Part shown: positions 47,101-55,384 of the stretch, piece by piece | Layout of the letters: each line of letters starts with the position of its first letter | Position numbering within the stretch: the stretch's first letter is position 1 | Source: an uncultured Rhizobium sp. | GTDB taxonomy: Bacteria > Pseudomonadota > Alphaproteobacteria > Rhizobiales > Rhizobiaceae | Assembly: GCA_945952045.1 (NCBI GenBank) | Contig: CAMFHE010000015.1 | Coordinates: 1-64,000 of the forward strand | DNA: 64,000 bases | Direction: 5' to 3' | Made by a program: the position numbers and the translations under genes | The notes under the pieces: generated by a model | Told to the model about the DNA's origin: nothing | The model's database searches: none | The model's input: only the letters and a program-made list of their open reading frames with translations

Positions 47101-47223
47101 CAGCCGGAGCGGCAAGCCGATGACACCCGAGCCATGCGCCACCATCCGCTCGATAGCGTAGTGCGTCTTGCCGGTATTGGTCGGCCCCAGGACTGCGGTG
47201 ACGCCGCGTCCACTGAGGATCAT
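44173..47223 (-). CDS. SUV3-like superfamily 2 RNA/DNA helicase with Arg/Gly/Asn-rich tail
   Basis: The 1016-residue protein has Walker A LGPTNTGKTHYA at residues 12-23, motif II IDEVQLAGD (DEVQ rather than DEAD, as in SUV3/mitochondrial-type helicases) near 93, and motif VI QVAGRAGRHLRDGTFG near 265. A large helical middle follows. From about residue 800 there is an Ala/Glu-rich stretch, then about 130 residues rich in Arg, Gly, Asn and Asp (such as GGREGNREGRDNNRRGGDR), a disordered RNA-binding-like tail. The ATG at 47223 is preferred over TTG 47238. Three bases separate it from the S4 gene. Confidence 0.9.
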   Translation of the reverse strand: MILSGRGVTAVLGPTNTGKTHYAIERMVAHGSGVIGLPLRLLAREVYTRLVERVGAQHVALVTGEEKIAPQGARYSVCTVEAMPRETRAAFVAIDEVQLAGDLERGHIFTDRILHLRGRDETLLLGAATMRPILEQLLPGLTVVERPRLSQLFYAGQKKITRLPQRTAIVAFSADEVYAIAELIRRQRGGAAVVLGALSPRTRNAQVGLYQSGDVEYLVATDAIGMGLNLDVDHVAFAQDRKFDGYQFRNLNPAELAQVAGRAGRHLRDGTFGVTGQVDPFDQELVQQIESHHFDPVRVLQWRSKQFDFASIPALRRSLEAPPKIAGLARALPAIDQQALEHLARYPEINDLATSPERVEKLWEACALPDYRRITPAQHADLISSLFSDLVRFGTVNEDFLAEQVRRADRTDGEIDTLSARIAQIRTWTYVSNRPGWLADPTHWQEKTREIEDRLSDALHERLTNRFVDRRTSVLMKRLRENAMLEAEISVNGDVFVEGHHVGQLAGFRFTTVAGAEGPDARAVQAAAQKALALEFEARAARLHASGNGDLALSADGTVRWLGDPVARLAATDHVMRPRVILLADEQLTGNAREHVAARVERFVNYHISTVLKPLDDLSRAEDLQGLAKGLAFQLVENLGVLFRRDVTDDVKSLDQEARASIRRYGVRFGAYHIFMPALLKPAPAELITLLWALKNDGLDKPGYGDLIPALAAGRTSIVTDPGFERMFYKLAGFRFLGKRAVRIDILERLADLIRPLLQWKPGTTPRPDGAYDGRRFTTTTAMLSILGATPDDMEEILKGLGYRADAVKPEEAAAHLAAQTGEAVAAPAVEAESAAVADHDDADEPAAEAEAAPAVEAPATTEEAAAAVSTEELAEPKPVLLWRPGGRNDNQRGQQRNQGDRRAQQNRNRGAGDNNARQDGERRENREGGREGNREGRDNNRRGGDRPDNKFKPREGGRGDQGGRGERSDRQDRRDRNDRGSQPARFEAKPPRKEKPIDPDSPFAKLAALKEQMKK

Positions 47224-47535
47224 GGGCTGCGAATTCAAAATCTCGTTCCGTGCATAAGCCAGACGCTTTTCCAGGACAGATGAAGACCGGATTCCGACCC
47301 GGGGCGACGTCGATCAAGCCGCCACCGGCAAGGCGCCCGCCGATGACCGACCACACATGGCGATCCTTTCCGGCAAAGGCAAGTGCAGAATAGCGGCCAA
47401 AAACGATTGGAGCGGCAATTTCCGATCGCTCTATCCGTGGCTGCGCCGATCAGTCGCGTTCAAATGTGCGGAACCTTTTCGTGATGCGCGCATTTTACCC
47501 GGCGAAAGCGCATTCGATCCAGGAGGAACAAAAAA
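47224..47535. other. 312-bp intergenic region between helicase gene and DUF3309 gene
   Basis: It is a divergent interval that must contain the helicase promoter on the minus strand and the DUF3309 promoter on the plus strand. I see no recognisable gene and no clear promoter hexamers. An AGGAGGAAC ribosome-binding site for DUF3309 sits at its right end. Confidence 0.45.
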
Positions 47536-47691
47536 ATGCTCGGCACAATTCTTCTCGTCATCCTCATACTTCTGCTGATCGGGGCCTTGCCGAACTGGGG
47601 TTACAGCCGCGGCTGGGGCTACGGGCCATCCGGCGGCCTTGGCCTCGTGGTTGTGATTATCATCATCCTCCTCCTCATGGGACGGATTTGA
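47536..47691 (+). CDS. DUF3309 small membrane protein
   Basis: The 51-residue protein has two hydrophobic segments (residues 3-17 and 36-50) around a short loop with ALPNWGYSRGWGYGPSGG, the hallmark of DUF3309. This family of tiny proteins is widespread in alpha- and other proteobacteria and has no known function. A very strong AGGAGGAAC site precedes the ATG. A hairpin with T-rich tail follows at 47703-47732. Confidence 0.88.
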   Translation: MLGTILLVILILLLIGALPNWGYSRGWGYGPSGGLGLVVVIIIILLLMGRI

Positions 47692-47702
47692 CGGTACGCG
47701 TC

Positions 47703-47732
47703 GGCCCGGCTTTCGCCGGGTCGGTTTTCTTT
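47703..47732 (+). terminator. Terminator-like hairpin after DUF3309 gene
   Basis: CCCGGC and GCCGGG pair around TTTC, followed by TCGGTTTTCTTT. It lies just before the ribosome-binding site of the next small gene, so it could also attenuate it. Confidence 0.6.
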
Positions 47733-47753
47733 AGGAAACGAAGGATCCTTCTC

Positions 47754-48005
47754 ATGAAAAAATCAATCATTGCAGCAGTGCTCGTTCTTCCCATGCTGGC
47801 CTCCTGCTCGCAGACGGAGCGTTCGACTGCGGTGGGCGCCGCCTCCGGCGCCGTCATCGGCGGCGTGGTCACCGGTCGCGCCGGCGGCGCGCTTGCAGGT
47901 GCAGCCATCGGCGGCGCAGCCGGCTATCTGATCGGGCGCTCGAACCGTGCCGACTACTGCATCTATCGCGACCGCCATGGCCGCCGCTACGAAGCCCGCT
48001 GCTGA
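47754..48005 (+). CDS. Glycine-zipper small lipoprotein
   Basis: The 83-residue protein has a lipoprotein signal (MKKSIIAAVLVLPMLASC, Cys18) and a glycine-zipper segment (GAASGAVIGGVVTGRAGG, then GAAIGGAAGYLIGR) that forms a hairpin membrane helix, like the OmpA/YMGG-type Gly-zipper families. The C-terminus DYCIYRDRHGRRYEARC has two cysteines that could form a disulfide. It is probably an envelope-stabilising protein; the exact role is unknown. A strong terminator follows. Confidence 0.85.
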   Translation: MKKSIIAAVLVLPMLASCSQTERSTAVGAASGAVIGGVVTGRAGGALAGAAIGGAAGYLIGRSNRADYCIYRDRHGRRYEARC

Positions 48006-48026
48006 TCCCAAGCGAATCGCGAAAAC

Positions 48027-48056
48027 AAAAACGGCGCCCCGAAGCGCCGTTTTTTA
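48027..48056 (+). terminator. Rho-independent terminator after the lipoprotein gene
   Basis: AAAACGGCGC and GCGCCGTTTT pair around CCCGAA, followed by more T residues. Confidence 0.92.
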
Positions 48057-48077
48057 TTTGCGAAATCCGTCAATTCT

Positions 48078-48136
48078 AAAGCGTTTTCACGCATTTCCAG
48101 ACGGAAAACCGCTTCGCACTTTTCCTGAAAATGCTT
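48078..48136. repeat. Rhizobial intergenic repeat-like element
   Basis: The sequence AAGCGTTTTCACGCATTTCC, then ACGGAAAACCGCTTCGCACT, ending CCTGAAAATGCTT, looks like a palindromic element I recall as frequent between rhizobial genes. Its ends AAGCgTTTTC/GAAAATGCTT are inverted repeats with one mismatch. It runs up to the phbB stop codon. Confidence 0.5.
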
Positions 48137-48861
48137 CAGACGTAAAACTGACCGCCATTGGCCGAAATCGTCGAGCCGGTAATGAAACCGGCATCGTCGG
48201 AGGCCAGGAAAACGACGCAGCGGGCGATTTCTTCCGGTTCGCCGAGACGGCCGACGGGAATCTGCGGGATGATGCGCTCGGTGAGCACCTTTTCCGGAAT
48301 GGCGCGCACCATTTCCGTCCCGATATAGCCCGGGCAGATCGCATTGACGGTGATGCCCTTGGCGGCCCCTTCCTGAGCGAGCGCCTTGGTGAAGCCGAGA
48401 TCGCCTGCCTTGGCGGCGGAATAGTTCGCCTGACCCATCTGGCCCTTCTGGCCGTTGATCGAGGAAATGTTGATGACGCGGCCAAAATTCCGGTCGCGCA
48501 TGCCCGTCCACACCGGATGCGTCATGTTGAACAGACCGGTGAGGTTGGTGCCGATCACCTCGCCCCATGCCTCCGGCGTCATCTTGTGGAACATCGCGTC
48601 GCGGGTGATGCCGGCATTGTTGACCAGAACCTCGACCGGGCCGAGCTTGGCCTCGACGGCGGCGATGCCGTCGCGACATGCATCGTAGCTGGAGACGTCC
48701 CACTTGAAGACGGCAATCCCGGTTTCGGCCTCGAACGCCTTGGCGCGTTCGTCATTGCCGGCATAGTTCGCCGCCACGGTGTAGCCGGCGTTTTTCAGGG
48801 CGACGCTGATCGCCGCGCCGATGCCACGCGTGCCACCGGTAACCAAAGCCACTCTTGCCAT
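48136..48861 (-). CDS. phbB: Acetoacetyl-CoA reductase
   Basis: The 241-residue short-chain dehydrogenase has TGGTRGIGAAI at residues 8-18 (cofactor binding), NNAGITRD near 87, the catalytic Ser in NISSINGQKGQMGQ near 137 and YSAAKAG (Tyr-Lys pair) near 150. The QKGQMGQ segment and overall length are typical of PhaB/PhbB, which reduces acetoacetyl-CoA to (R)-3-hydroxybutyryl-CoA for polyhydroxybutyrate. The upstream gene on the same strand is phbA. GGGGAGGAAC precedes the ATG. Confidence 0.95.
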   Translation of the reverse strand: MARVALVTGGTRGIGAAISVALKNAGYTVAANYAGNDERAKAFEAETGIAVFKWDVSSYDACRDGIAAVEAKLGPVEVLVNNAGITRDAMFHKMTPEAWGEVIGTNLTGLFNMTHPVWTGMRDRNFGRVINISSINGQKGQMGQANYSAAKAGDLGFTKALAQEGAAKGITVNAICPGYIGTEMVRAIPEKVLTERIIPQIPVGRLGEPEEIARCVVFLASDDAGFITGSTISANGGQFYV

Positions 48862-49016
48862 GCCTGTTCCTCCCCTGCTGTTATACTCGTCTGTTTATTG
48901 CATAGAGACTGCATCCGACGCATGGCCGGCAGAGACGCATGCGCTCATACCGGAGATGCGACGGTGCATGGCGATCTTGCGCCGCCATGCACGATTGCCG
49001 AAGACGAAAGGCCGGA

Positions 49017-50198
<1,182 letters not shown>

Positions 50199-50424
50199 GG
50201 ACGGTTCCTCCGAATGCACTCTCGTGGACACGAAAGTGGCAAAGCTCTGGCCTCAAGTCAAACGAGAAACGGGCATCCCGGCCTTTTCGGGACACGCGAG
50301 TAGGCCTCTGTCCAGGCCTTCCTTCCGCATCGCACAAATCGATTGTCACCACCCTTCGTTTAAGCTTAGAGTGACCGCGGGAGAAGCTTGCGTTACCAAT
50401 CAAGGACGGGGCCAGGAGACGAAT
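50199..50424. promoter_or_regulatory. Divergent phbA/phaR control region
   Basis: This 226-bp spacer separates the biosynthetic genes from phaR. It contains an inverted repeat TCCCG-N7-CGGGA near 50275-50292. PhaR of other bacteria binds TGC-rich sites near its own gene; no clear match was seen, so the operator is not assigned. Confidence 0.4.
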
Positions 50425-51000
50425 ATGGCGAAAAACGAAGGCCAGATCGTAATCAAGAAATACGCCAACCGGCGATTGTACAATACGGGCACGAGCACCT
50501 ATGTCACGCTCGACGATCTGGCTGTCATGGTCAAGAAGGGTGAGGATTTCACCGTTCAGGACGCAAAATCCGGCGAGGACATCACCCATTCCGTGCTGAC
50601 GCAGATCATTTTCGAGCAGGAATCCAAGACCGGGAACACGCTCCTGCCGGTATCCTTCCTGCGGCAGCTGATTTCCTATTATGGCGACCAGATGCAGATG
50701 GTCGTTCCGAGTTTCCTCGAGCACTCGATGCAGGCTTTCGCACAGCAGCAGACGCAGATGCGCGAGCAGATGACACGCGCCTTCGGCGACACGCCGCTGA
50801 CCAAGAACCTTCAGGCGCCGCTGCAGCTGGTCGAGGAACAGGTGCGGCGCAACACCGAGATGTTCCATCAGGCGATGCAGATGTTTTCGCCCTTCATGAC
50901 CCCGCCGGCCGCCAAGGAAACCCGCAAGGCCGAAGCCAAGGACATCGACGAGCTGAAGGAACAGCTGCGCGCCCTGCAGACCAAGCTCGACAATCTCTGA
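50425..51000 (+). CDS. phaR: Polyhydroxyalkanoate synthesis repressor PhaR
   Basis: The 191-residue protein has the PHB/PHA accumulation regulator DNA-binding domain at residues 8-70 (IVIKKYANRRLYNTGTSTYV, DLAVMVKKGEDF) and the PHB accumulation domain (HSVLTQIIFEQES, LLPVSFLRQLISYYG). Glutamine- and methionine-rich helices follow (AFAQQQTQMREQM) that bind polymer granules. It represses phasin and related genes until polymer is present; rhizobial homologues are also called AniA. CCAGGAGA precedes the ATG. Confidence 0.94.
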   Translation: MAKNEGQIVIKKYANRRLYNTGTSTYVTLDDLAVMVKKGEDFTVQDAKSGEDITHSVLTQIIFEQESKTGNTLLPVSFLRQLISYYGDQMQMVVPSFLEHSMQAFAQQQTQMREQMTRAFGDTPLTKNLQAPLQLVEEQVRRNTEMFHQAMQMFSPFMTPPAAKETRKAEAKDIDELKEQLRALQTKLDNL

Positions 51001-51007
51001 TCGTCTT

Positions 51008-51039
51008 GAGCCCGCTACGGTAAACTCCGTAGGGGGCTC
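51008..51039. terminator. Terminator-like hairpin after phaR
   Basis: GAGCCC-GCTACGG and CCGTAG-GGGGCTC pair with one bulge or mismatch around TAAACT. It lies between the convergent phaR and a membrane protein gene and is probably bidirectional. Confidence 0.65.
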
Positions 51040-51059
51040 TCGCACTTTTCCTGAATTGC

Positions 51060-51467
51060 CTACAGGCCGATGGACACGTCGCGTCCGGCCGTGCGGATCG
51101 AGATGACGAAGCCGCCGATTACATCGAGGAAGGCGATGGTCATCAGGATGAAGAAGATCTGCGTCGCGGCGCCCTGAACCAGCAGGAATTCCACCAGAAA
51201 CAGGATGAAGACCACAAGCGACAGCATGTGGTTGATCAGCGAACCCGAACCGGTGCGCGTCGCCTTGACGATTTCGAAGAACAGCGCGACGAGGCCGATG
51301 ACGATCATCAGGTCGCCGAGGCTCATCGTCCAGACCGCGCCCGACAGCATCGACAACGACAGGACAACCTTCTCAAGGGCGGCAGCGCCGCCTTCGCCCA
51401 TCAGGCCGATCATCGCGAGATTGTAAAGCGCCAGCGGAACCAGCAGCAGCGGAAAGGCGGCGATCAT
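51060..51467 (-). CDS. Conserved membrane protein of unknown function, four helices
   Basis: The 135-residue protein has hydrophobic segments at about residues 3-22, 48-68, 80-98 and 103-125. Short charged loops separate them, including FEIVKATRTGSGSLINH, and the end is RTAGRDVSIGL. I do not recognise a named family; proteins like it occur in rhizobial genomes as hypothetical membrane proteins. AGGAGATATC precedes the ATG. It has convergent orientation to phaR and stands alone. Confidence 0.75.
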   Translation of the reverse strand: MIAAFPLLLVPLALYNLAMIGLMGEGGAAALEKVVLSLSMLSGAVWTMSLGDLMIVIGLVALFFEIVKATRTGSGSLINHMLSLVVFILFLVEFLLVQGAATQIFFILMTIAFLDVIGGFVISIRTAGRDVSIGL

Positions 51468-51591
51468 GCGGGATATCTCCTGATTTTAAGGCCGGGACTG
51501 TCGCGGCAAGCCTGTCATTGCAAACAGGGCTTTATCAGGGAAAACGGGATGTGTCAGCCGGCGACGGGTCAACCGCCGCCGGCGAGATTCA

Positions 51592-52416
51592 TTAGAAGTC
51601 GGCCGTCATCGGATCGGGACCGATGCGCGCGCCGGCATTGTCGAGCCGCTCGATATCCGCCATGTCGTCGGCATCGAGCTTGAAGTCGAAGACCTGGAAA
51701 TTCTCCACGATGCGGCTCGGCGTGATCGATTTCGGGATAACCACGAGGCCGCTGTCGAGATGCCAGCGAATGATCACCTGCGCCGGGGTCTTGCCATGCT
51801 TGGCGGCAAGCCTGGCGATGACCGGATTCTCGATCAGCTTGCCCTGGCCAAGCGGGCTCCAGGATTGCGTGGCAATGTTCAGCTTCGCATGGGCGGCGCG
51901 GGCGGCGCGTTGCTGGAAATCCGGATGCAGCTCGATCTGGTTGATCACCGGCACGACGCCGGTTTCGGCGACGATGCGCTCGATATGCTCGGGATAGAAG
52001 TTCGAGACGCCGATGGAGCGGGCGCGGCCCTCTTCCTTCAGTTTCACGAAGGCTTTCCAGGTATCGATATAGCGATCCTTGCGCGGCGCCGGCCAGTGGA
52101 TCAGGTAGAGATCGACATAGTCCGTGCCGAGGCGCTTCAGGCTGGCGTCGAATGCCTTCAAGGTCGAATCGTAACCCTGCTCGTCGTTCCAGAGTTTTGT
52201 CGTCAGATAGATGTCCTTGCGATCGACGCCCGAAGCACGGATGCCTTCGCCGACGCCTTCCTCGTTGCCATAGATCGCGGCCGTGTCGACATGGCGGTAA
52301 CCGGCCTCGATCGCGGTCTTCACCGTCGGCGCGGCGATCTCGTTGGGCGTCTGCCAGACGCCGAGACCGAGCTGGGGAATGGATTGTCCGTCATGGAATT
52401 TGATGGTGGGGGTCAC
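51592..52416 (-). CDS. Aldo/keto reductase
   Basis: The 274-residue protein is a (beta/alpha)8 NADPH-dependent reductase of the AKR family (2,5-diketogluconate reductase-like). The catalytic tetrad is visible: Asp and Tyr in GYRHVDTAAIYGNE (near 39-52), Lys in LTTKLWND (near 73) and His in LIHWPAP (near 106). The cofactor loop VIPKSITPSRIVENF follows near 225. Start is GTG at 52416, leading straight into the first strand. Substrate unknown; typical roles are reducing aldehydes and sugar ketoacids. Confidence 0.93.
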   Translation of the reverse strand: MTPTIKFHDGQSIPQLGLGVWQTPNEIAAPTVKTAIEAGYRHVDTAAIYGNEEGVGEGIRASGVDRKDIYLTTKLWNDEQGYDSTLKAFDASLKRLGTDYVDLYLIHWPAPRKDRYIDTWKAFVKLKEEGRARSIGVSNFYPEHIERIVAETGVVPVINQIELHPDFQQRAARAAHAKLNIATQSWSPLGQGKLIENPVIARLAAKHGKTPAQVIIRWHLDSGLVVIPKSITPSRIVENFQVFDFKLDADDMADIERLDNAGARIGPDPMTADF

Positions 52417-52575
52417 GCGAGTTCTCCGTCGGATGGAAACGTCATGAAACGAACGCCGGCGCCGGCCTCGTCGTCCACGAGAACCGGATCGCCAAAGAGA
52501 TGGAAATCGATGCCACGCGATCGCGGCAAGGGCATTGATATAGGAAGGGCACGCAGCGATGGTAAGGGGCGCGGC

Positions 52576-53121
52576 TCAGAGAACCCGCAGGACGGTTCCC
52601 CTGCGGATCAGCGGCAAAAGCCGCAACATGTCGCGATGCGACAGCGCCACGCAGCCGGCGGTCGGCTCGTAGCCGGGGCGGATGAGATGGAAAAAAATCG
52701 CCGAACCGGCATTGCGGCGGCGCGAGGAGATGTTCCAGTCGAGCACCAGGCAGAGGTCATAGAGCCCGTCGCTGCGCAACATCTCCTCATGGCTTGACGC
52801 AAACGGCGCGCCGACCGGACGATTATAGGCGGCATGACCAGGCGCATCGCACCACAGCATATCCTTGCGGATCGACCGCATCGGCAAGGCGGTGCGCAGG
52901 TTGCGCACCCGCTCGGCGCGCACATAGCCATGCAGAACCCGCATCGCCGCGATCGGCGTCTTGCCGTCGCCCTCGCGCTTGAAAACCGTTCGCCCGTTCC
53001 GGCCGATGGCCGCGGGAAAATTCAATGTCCCCACGGTGAGGATGGCGCGACTTGGACGCCCCGGCTTCGGCCGCACGGTGAGGATGGCGGGGGCGGGTCG
53101 ATCGGCCCTTGTTTTTCGCAT
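52576..53121 (-). CDS. L,D-transpeptidase (YkuD) family protein
   Basis: The 181-residue protein has the YkuD catalytic pattern. FFHLIRPGYEPTAGCVALS near residues 142-160 includes the His, the conserved Gly and nucleophilic Cys, and GRNGRTVFKREGDGKTP (about 40-56) is also typical. No signal peptide is evident at the chosen ATG, which is unusual for a periplasmic cell-wall enzyme. The subgroup is like the short YafK/ErfK-related proteins found in rhizobia. It stands alone and divergent from the response regulator. Confidence 0.85.
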   Translation of the reverse strand: MRKTRADRPAPAILTVRPKPGRPSRAILTVGTLNFPAAIGRNGRTVFKREGDGKTPIAAMRVLHGYVRAERVRNLRTALPMRSIRKDMLWCDAPGHAAYNRPVGAPFASSHEEMLRSDGLYDLCLVLDWNISSRRRNAGSAIFFHLIRPGYEPTAGCVALSHRDMLRLLPLIRRGTVLRVL

Positions 53122-53267
53122 GACAGCTCACAACTATTTGCTTTGCGCGTGATCGGCAGGAAAACATAGCAGCTCCTATGGCCCTTGAAAGGCCCGGATC
53201 CTGTAAATGCTTGCCAATTCAGCGATTTGGCGTAGGACTGGAAAAATTAGAGGGAAAGGCAGCGCTT

Positions 53268-53951
53268 ATGACGGCCCGGACGATTCTGGTGGTGGACGAC
53301 GATGCGGACCTGCGCGAGACGCTGGTCGAGCAATTGGCGCTCTATGACGAATTCAACGTGCTTCAGGAAGCCAGCGCCGTTCAGGGCATGCAGGCGGCGC
53401 GCAGCGGCGCCATCGACCTGTTGATCATGGATGTCGGTCTTCCGGATATGGACGGCCGCGAAGCCGTGAAAATGCTGCGCAAGAACGGCTTCAAGGCCCC
53501 GATCGTCATGCTGACCGGCCACGATACCGATTCCGACACCATCCTCGGCCTGGAAGCCGGCGCCAATGATTACGTCACCAAGCCGTTCCGCTTCGCCGTG
53601 CTGCTCGCCCGCATCCGCGCCCAGCTGCGCCAGCACGAGCAGAGCGAGGACGCCACCTTCACGGTCGGCCCCTATCTGTTCAAGCCGAGCCAGAAACTTC
53701 TGACCACCGAAGACGGCCAGAAGATCCGGCTAACGGAAAAGGAAGCGGCGATTATCCGTTACCTTTACCGTGCCGACCAGAAGGTCGTGACCCGCGATGT
53801 GCTTCTGGAAGAGGTTTGGGGCTATAATTCCGGCGTGACCACGCATACGCTGGAAACCCATGTCTACCGCCTGCGCCAGAAGATCGAGCGCGATCCGTCG
53901 AATGCCGAAATTCTGGTCACTGAAAACGGCGGCTATAAAATCGTTCCGTAG
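53268..53951 (+). CDS. OmpR/PhoB-family response regulator
   Basis: The 227-residue protein has a receiver domain (about 1-120) with the acidic pair DDD near 10-12, the phosphoacceptor Asp55 in LIMDVGLPDMDG, Thr in VMLTGHD near 86 and Lys in YVTKPF near 107. A C-terminal winged helix (about 130-227) contains LTEKEAAIIRYLYRAD and THTLETHVYRLRQKIE. No sensor kinase gene is adjacent in the window, so it is an orphan here. The ATG at 53268 starts directly before the domain; longer in-frame starts are unlikely. Confidence 0.92.
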   Translation: MTARTILVVDDDADLRETLVEQLALYDEFNVLQEASAVQGMQAARSGAIDLLIMDVGLPDMDGREAVKMLRKNGFKAPIVMLTGHDTDSDTILGLEAGANDYVTKPFRFAVLLARIRAQLRQHEQSEDATFTVGPYLFKPSQKLLTTEDGQKIRLTEKEAAIIRYLYRADQKVVTRDVLLEEVWGYNSGVTTHTLETHVYRLRQKIERDPSNAEILVTENGGYKIVP

Positions 53952-54017
53952 GGCATGTTGCGCAACAATGTGCAGCGGTTTTGCTAAAACAACATGCCTT
54001 GAACAAGGGATTTCGAG

Positions 54018-54476
54018 ATGGCCGGACTGCAGGACGATATCCAGCTTCTGTCGAACGTGCCGCTGTTTGCCGGCATGAGCGACGACCAGTTGCGGCTGGT
54101 CGCCTTCGGGGCGGAGCGGCGGCGCTTGTCGCCGGGACAGGCGCTGTTTCGCGAACATGCGCCGGCCGAATGCGCCTATATCGTCGCCGACGGTGCAATC
54201 GACCTGACGATCACCGGCCGCGACGGCAAGCCGGAACTGCGCGAAACCGTGCCTGCCGGCACGCTGCTCTCGGAAATCGCCCTGATCACCCTGGTCGAGC
54301 GCAAATATACCGCAACGGCGCGCGGCGATGCCGAGGTGCTGCGCATCACCCGCGCCCTGTTCCAGCGGCTGATGGAGGAATATCCCCCCGTCGCTGCGCT
54401 GGTGCAGGCTCGCCTCAAGCAGAACCTCGCCGCCATGGTCGAGGGCATCGGCGCGCTCGACAGCCATTTCGGCTAA
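54018..54476 (+). CDS. Single-domain cyclic-nucleotide-binding protein
   Basis: The 152-residue protein is a lone cNMP-binding (Crp-type) domain: LSNVPLFAGMSDDQLRLVAF at residues 11-30, EHAPAECAYIVADGAIDL near 46, and the phosphate-binding cassette GTLLSEIALITLVERKYTATA near 80-100. The usual FGE and PR-x-A elements there are altered. No helix-turn-helix or effector domain follows. It lies 66 bp downstream of the orphan response regulator in the same direction. A regulatory partner role is possible but unproven. Confidence 0.85.
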   Translation: MAGLQDDIQLLSNVPLFAGMSDDQLRLVAFGAERRRLSPGQALFREHAPAECAYIVADGAIDLTITGRDGKPELRETVPAGTLLSEIALITLVERKYTATARGDAEVLRITRALFQRLMEEYPPVAALVQARLKQNLAAMVEGIGALDSHFG

Positions 54477-54506
54477 ACCGCCGGCCCTGCCGCTGCCTCG
54501 GAAAAC

Positions 54507-55310
54507 TTACAGATCGAAATGCGCCGTCACCGGCACATGGTCCGATGGCTGTACCCAGCCGCGCGCTTCCTTCAGGATATCGATACGCGTCAGGAGCGGC
54601 GCCAGATCCGGCGACGACCAGATATGGTCGAGGCGACGGCCGCGGTCGGCGGCGGCCCAGTCCTTGGCGCGGTAGCTCCACCAAGTGTAGAGCTTTTCGC
54701 TGGCCGGCACTTTCAGGCGCATCAGGTCTTCCCAGCCGCCGAGACGCATGATCTCAAGCAGGCCCTCGGTTTCGACTGGCGTGTGGCTGACGATCTTCAG
54801 AAGCTGCTTGTGCGACCAGACGTCATGCTCGAGCGGCGCGATGTTCAGATCGCCGACCAGGATCGAGGAGGTGTTTGCCTCCGCCGTCGATTTCAGCCGC
54901 TTCATCTCCTCGATGAAATCGAGCTTGTGGCCGAATTTCGGATTGATCGTCCGGTCCGGCTCGTCGCCGCCGGCCGGAACGTAGAAATTATGCAGGCGCA
55001 CCCGGCGACCGTTACGCTCGAAGATCGCCGAGATATGGCGGGAATCGCCGACATTGCAGTAATCCTGCCGGTGATCCTCGACGAGCGGCAGGCGCGAAGC
55101 GATCGCGACGCCGTGATAACCCTTCTGGCCATGAATGATGATGTGCTCGAACCCCATGGCGCGCAGCGGCTCATACGGGAAAAGCTCGTTCGCGACCTTG
55201 GTTTCCTGCAGGCACAGGATATCCGGGCGGTGCTTGAGCACGAATTGCTGCACGATCGGCATGCGCAACCGCACCGAATTGATGTTCCAGGTGGTGATCG
55301 AGAAAGTCAT
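54507..55310 (-). CDS. xthA: Exodeoxyribonuclease III
   Basis: The 267-residue AP endonuclease/3'-exonuclease has SITTWNINSVRLRM at the start (Asn), LCLQETKV near 35 (catalytic Glu), NFYVPAGGDEP near 107, LVGDLNIAPLEHDVW near 148 (Asp/Asn) and SDHVPVTAHF at the C-terminus (Asp-His). Length matches ExoA/XthA. It repairs abasic sites and oxidised 3' ends. It is monocistronic, with the stop 30 bp from the convergent cNMP-binding gene. Confidence 0.95.
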   Translation of the reverse strand: MTFSITTWNINSVRLRMPIVQQFVLKHRPDILCLQETKVANELFPYEPLRAMGFEHIIIHGQKGYHGVAIASRLPLVEDHRQDYCNVGDSRHISAIFERNGRRVRLHNFYVPAGGDEPDRTINPKFGHKLDFIEEMKRLKSTAEANTSSILVGDLNIAPLEHDVWSHKQLLKIVSHTPVETEGLLEIMRLGGWEDLMRLKVPASEKLYTWWSYRAKDWAAADRGRRLDHIWSSPDLAPLLTRIDILKEARGWVQPSDHVPVTAHFDL

Positions 55311-55384
55311 GACCCGCGCCTCTTTCCATTATCGGCGCGGTGTAGCAAGTTTCCCGGGAGGGAACAGCAAAAATCGCTGATTTT

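Noticed and set aside
52980..53121. Repeated ILTV segments at the start of the L,D-transpeptidase-like protein considered as a duplication artefact
   Set aside because: The YkuD fold normally has a short first strand there, and the second copy is needed to complete the domain; the annotated ATG is kept.
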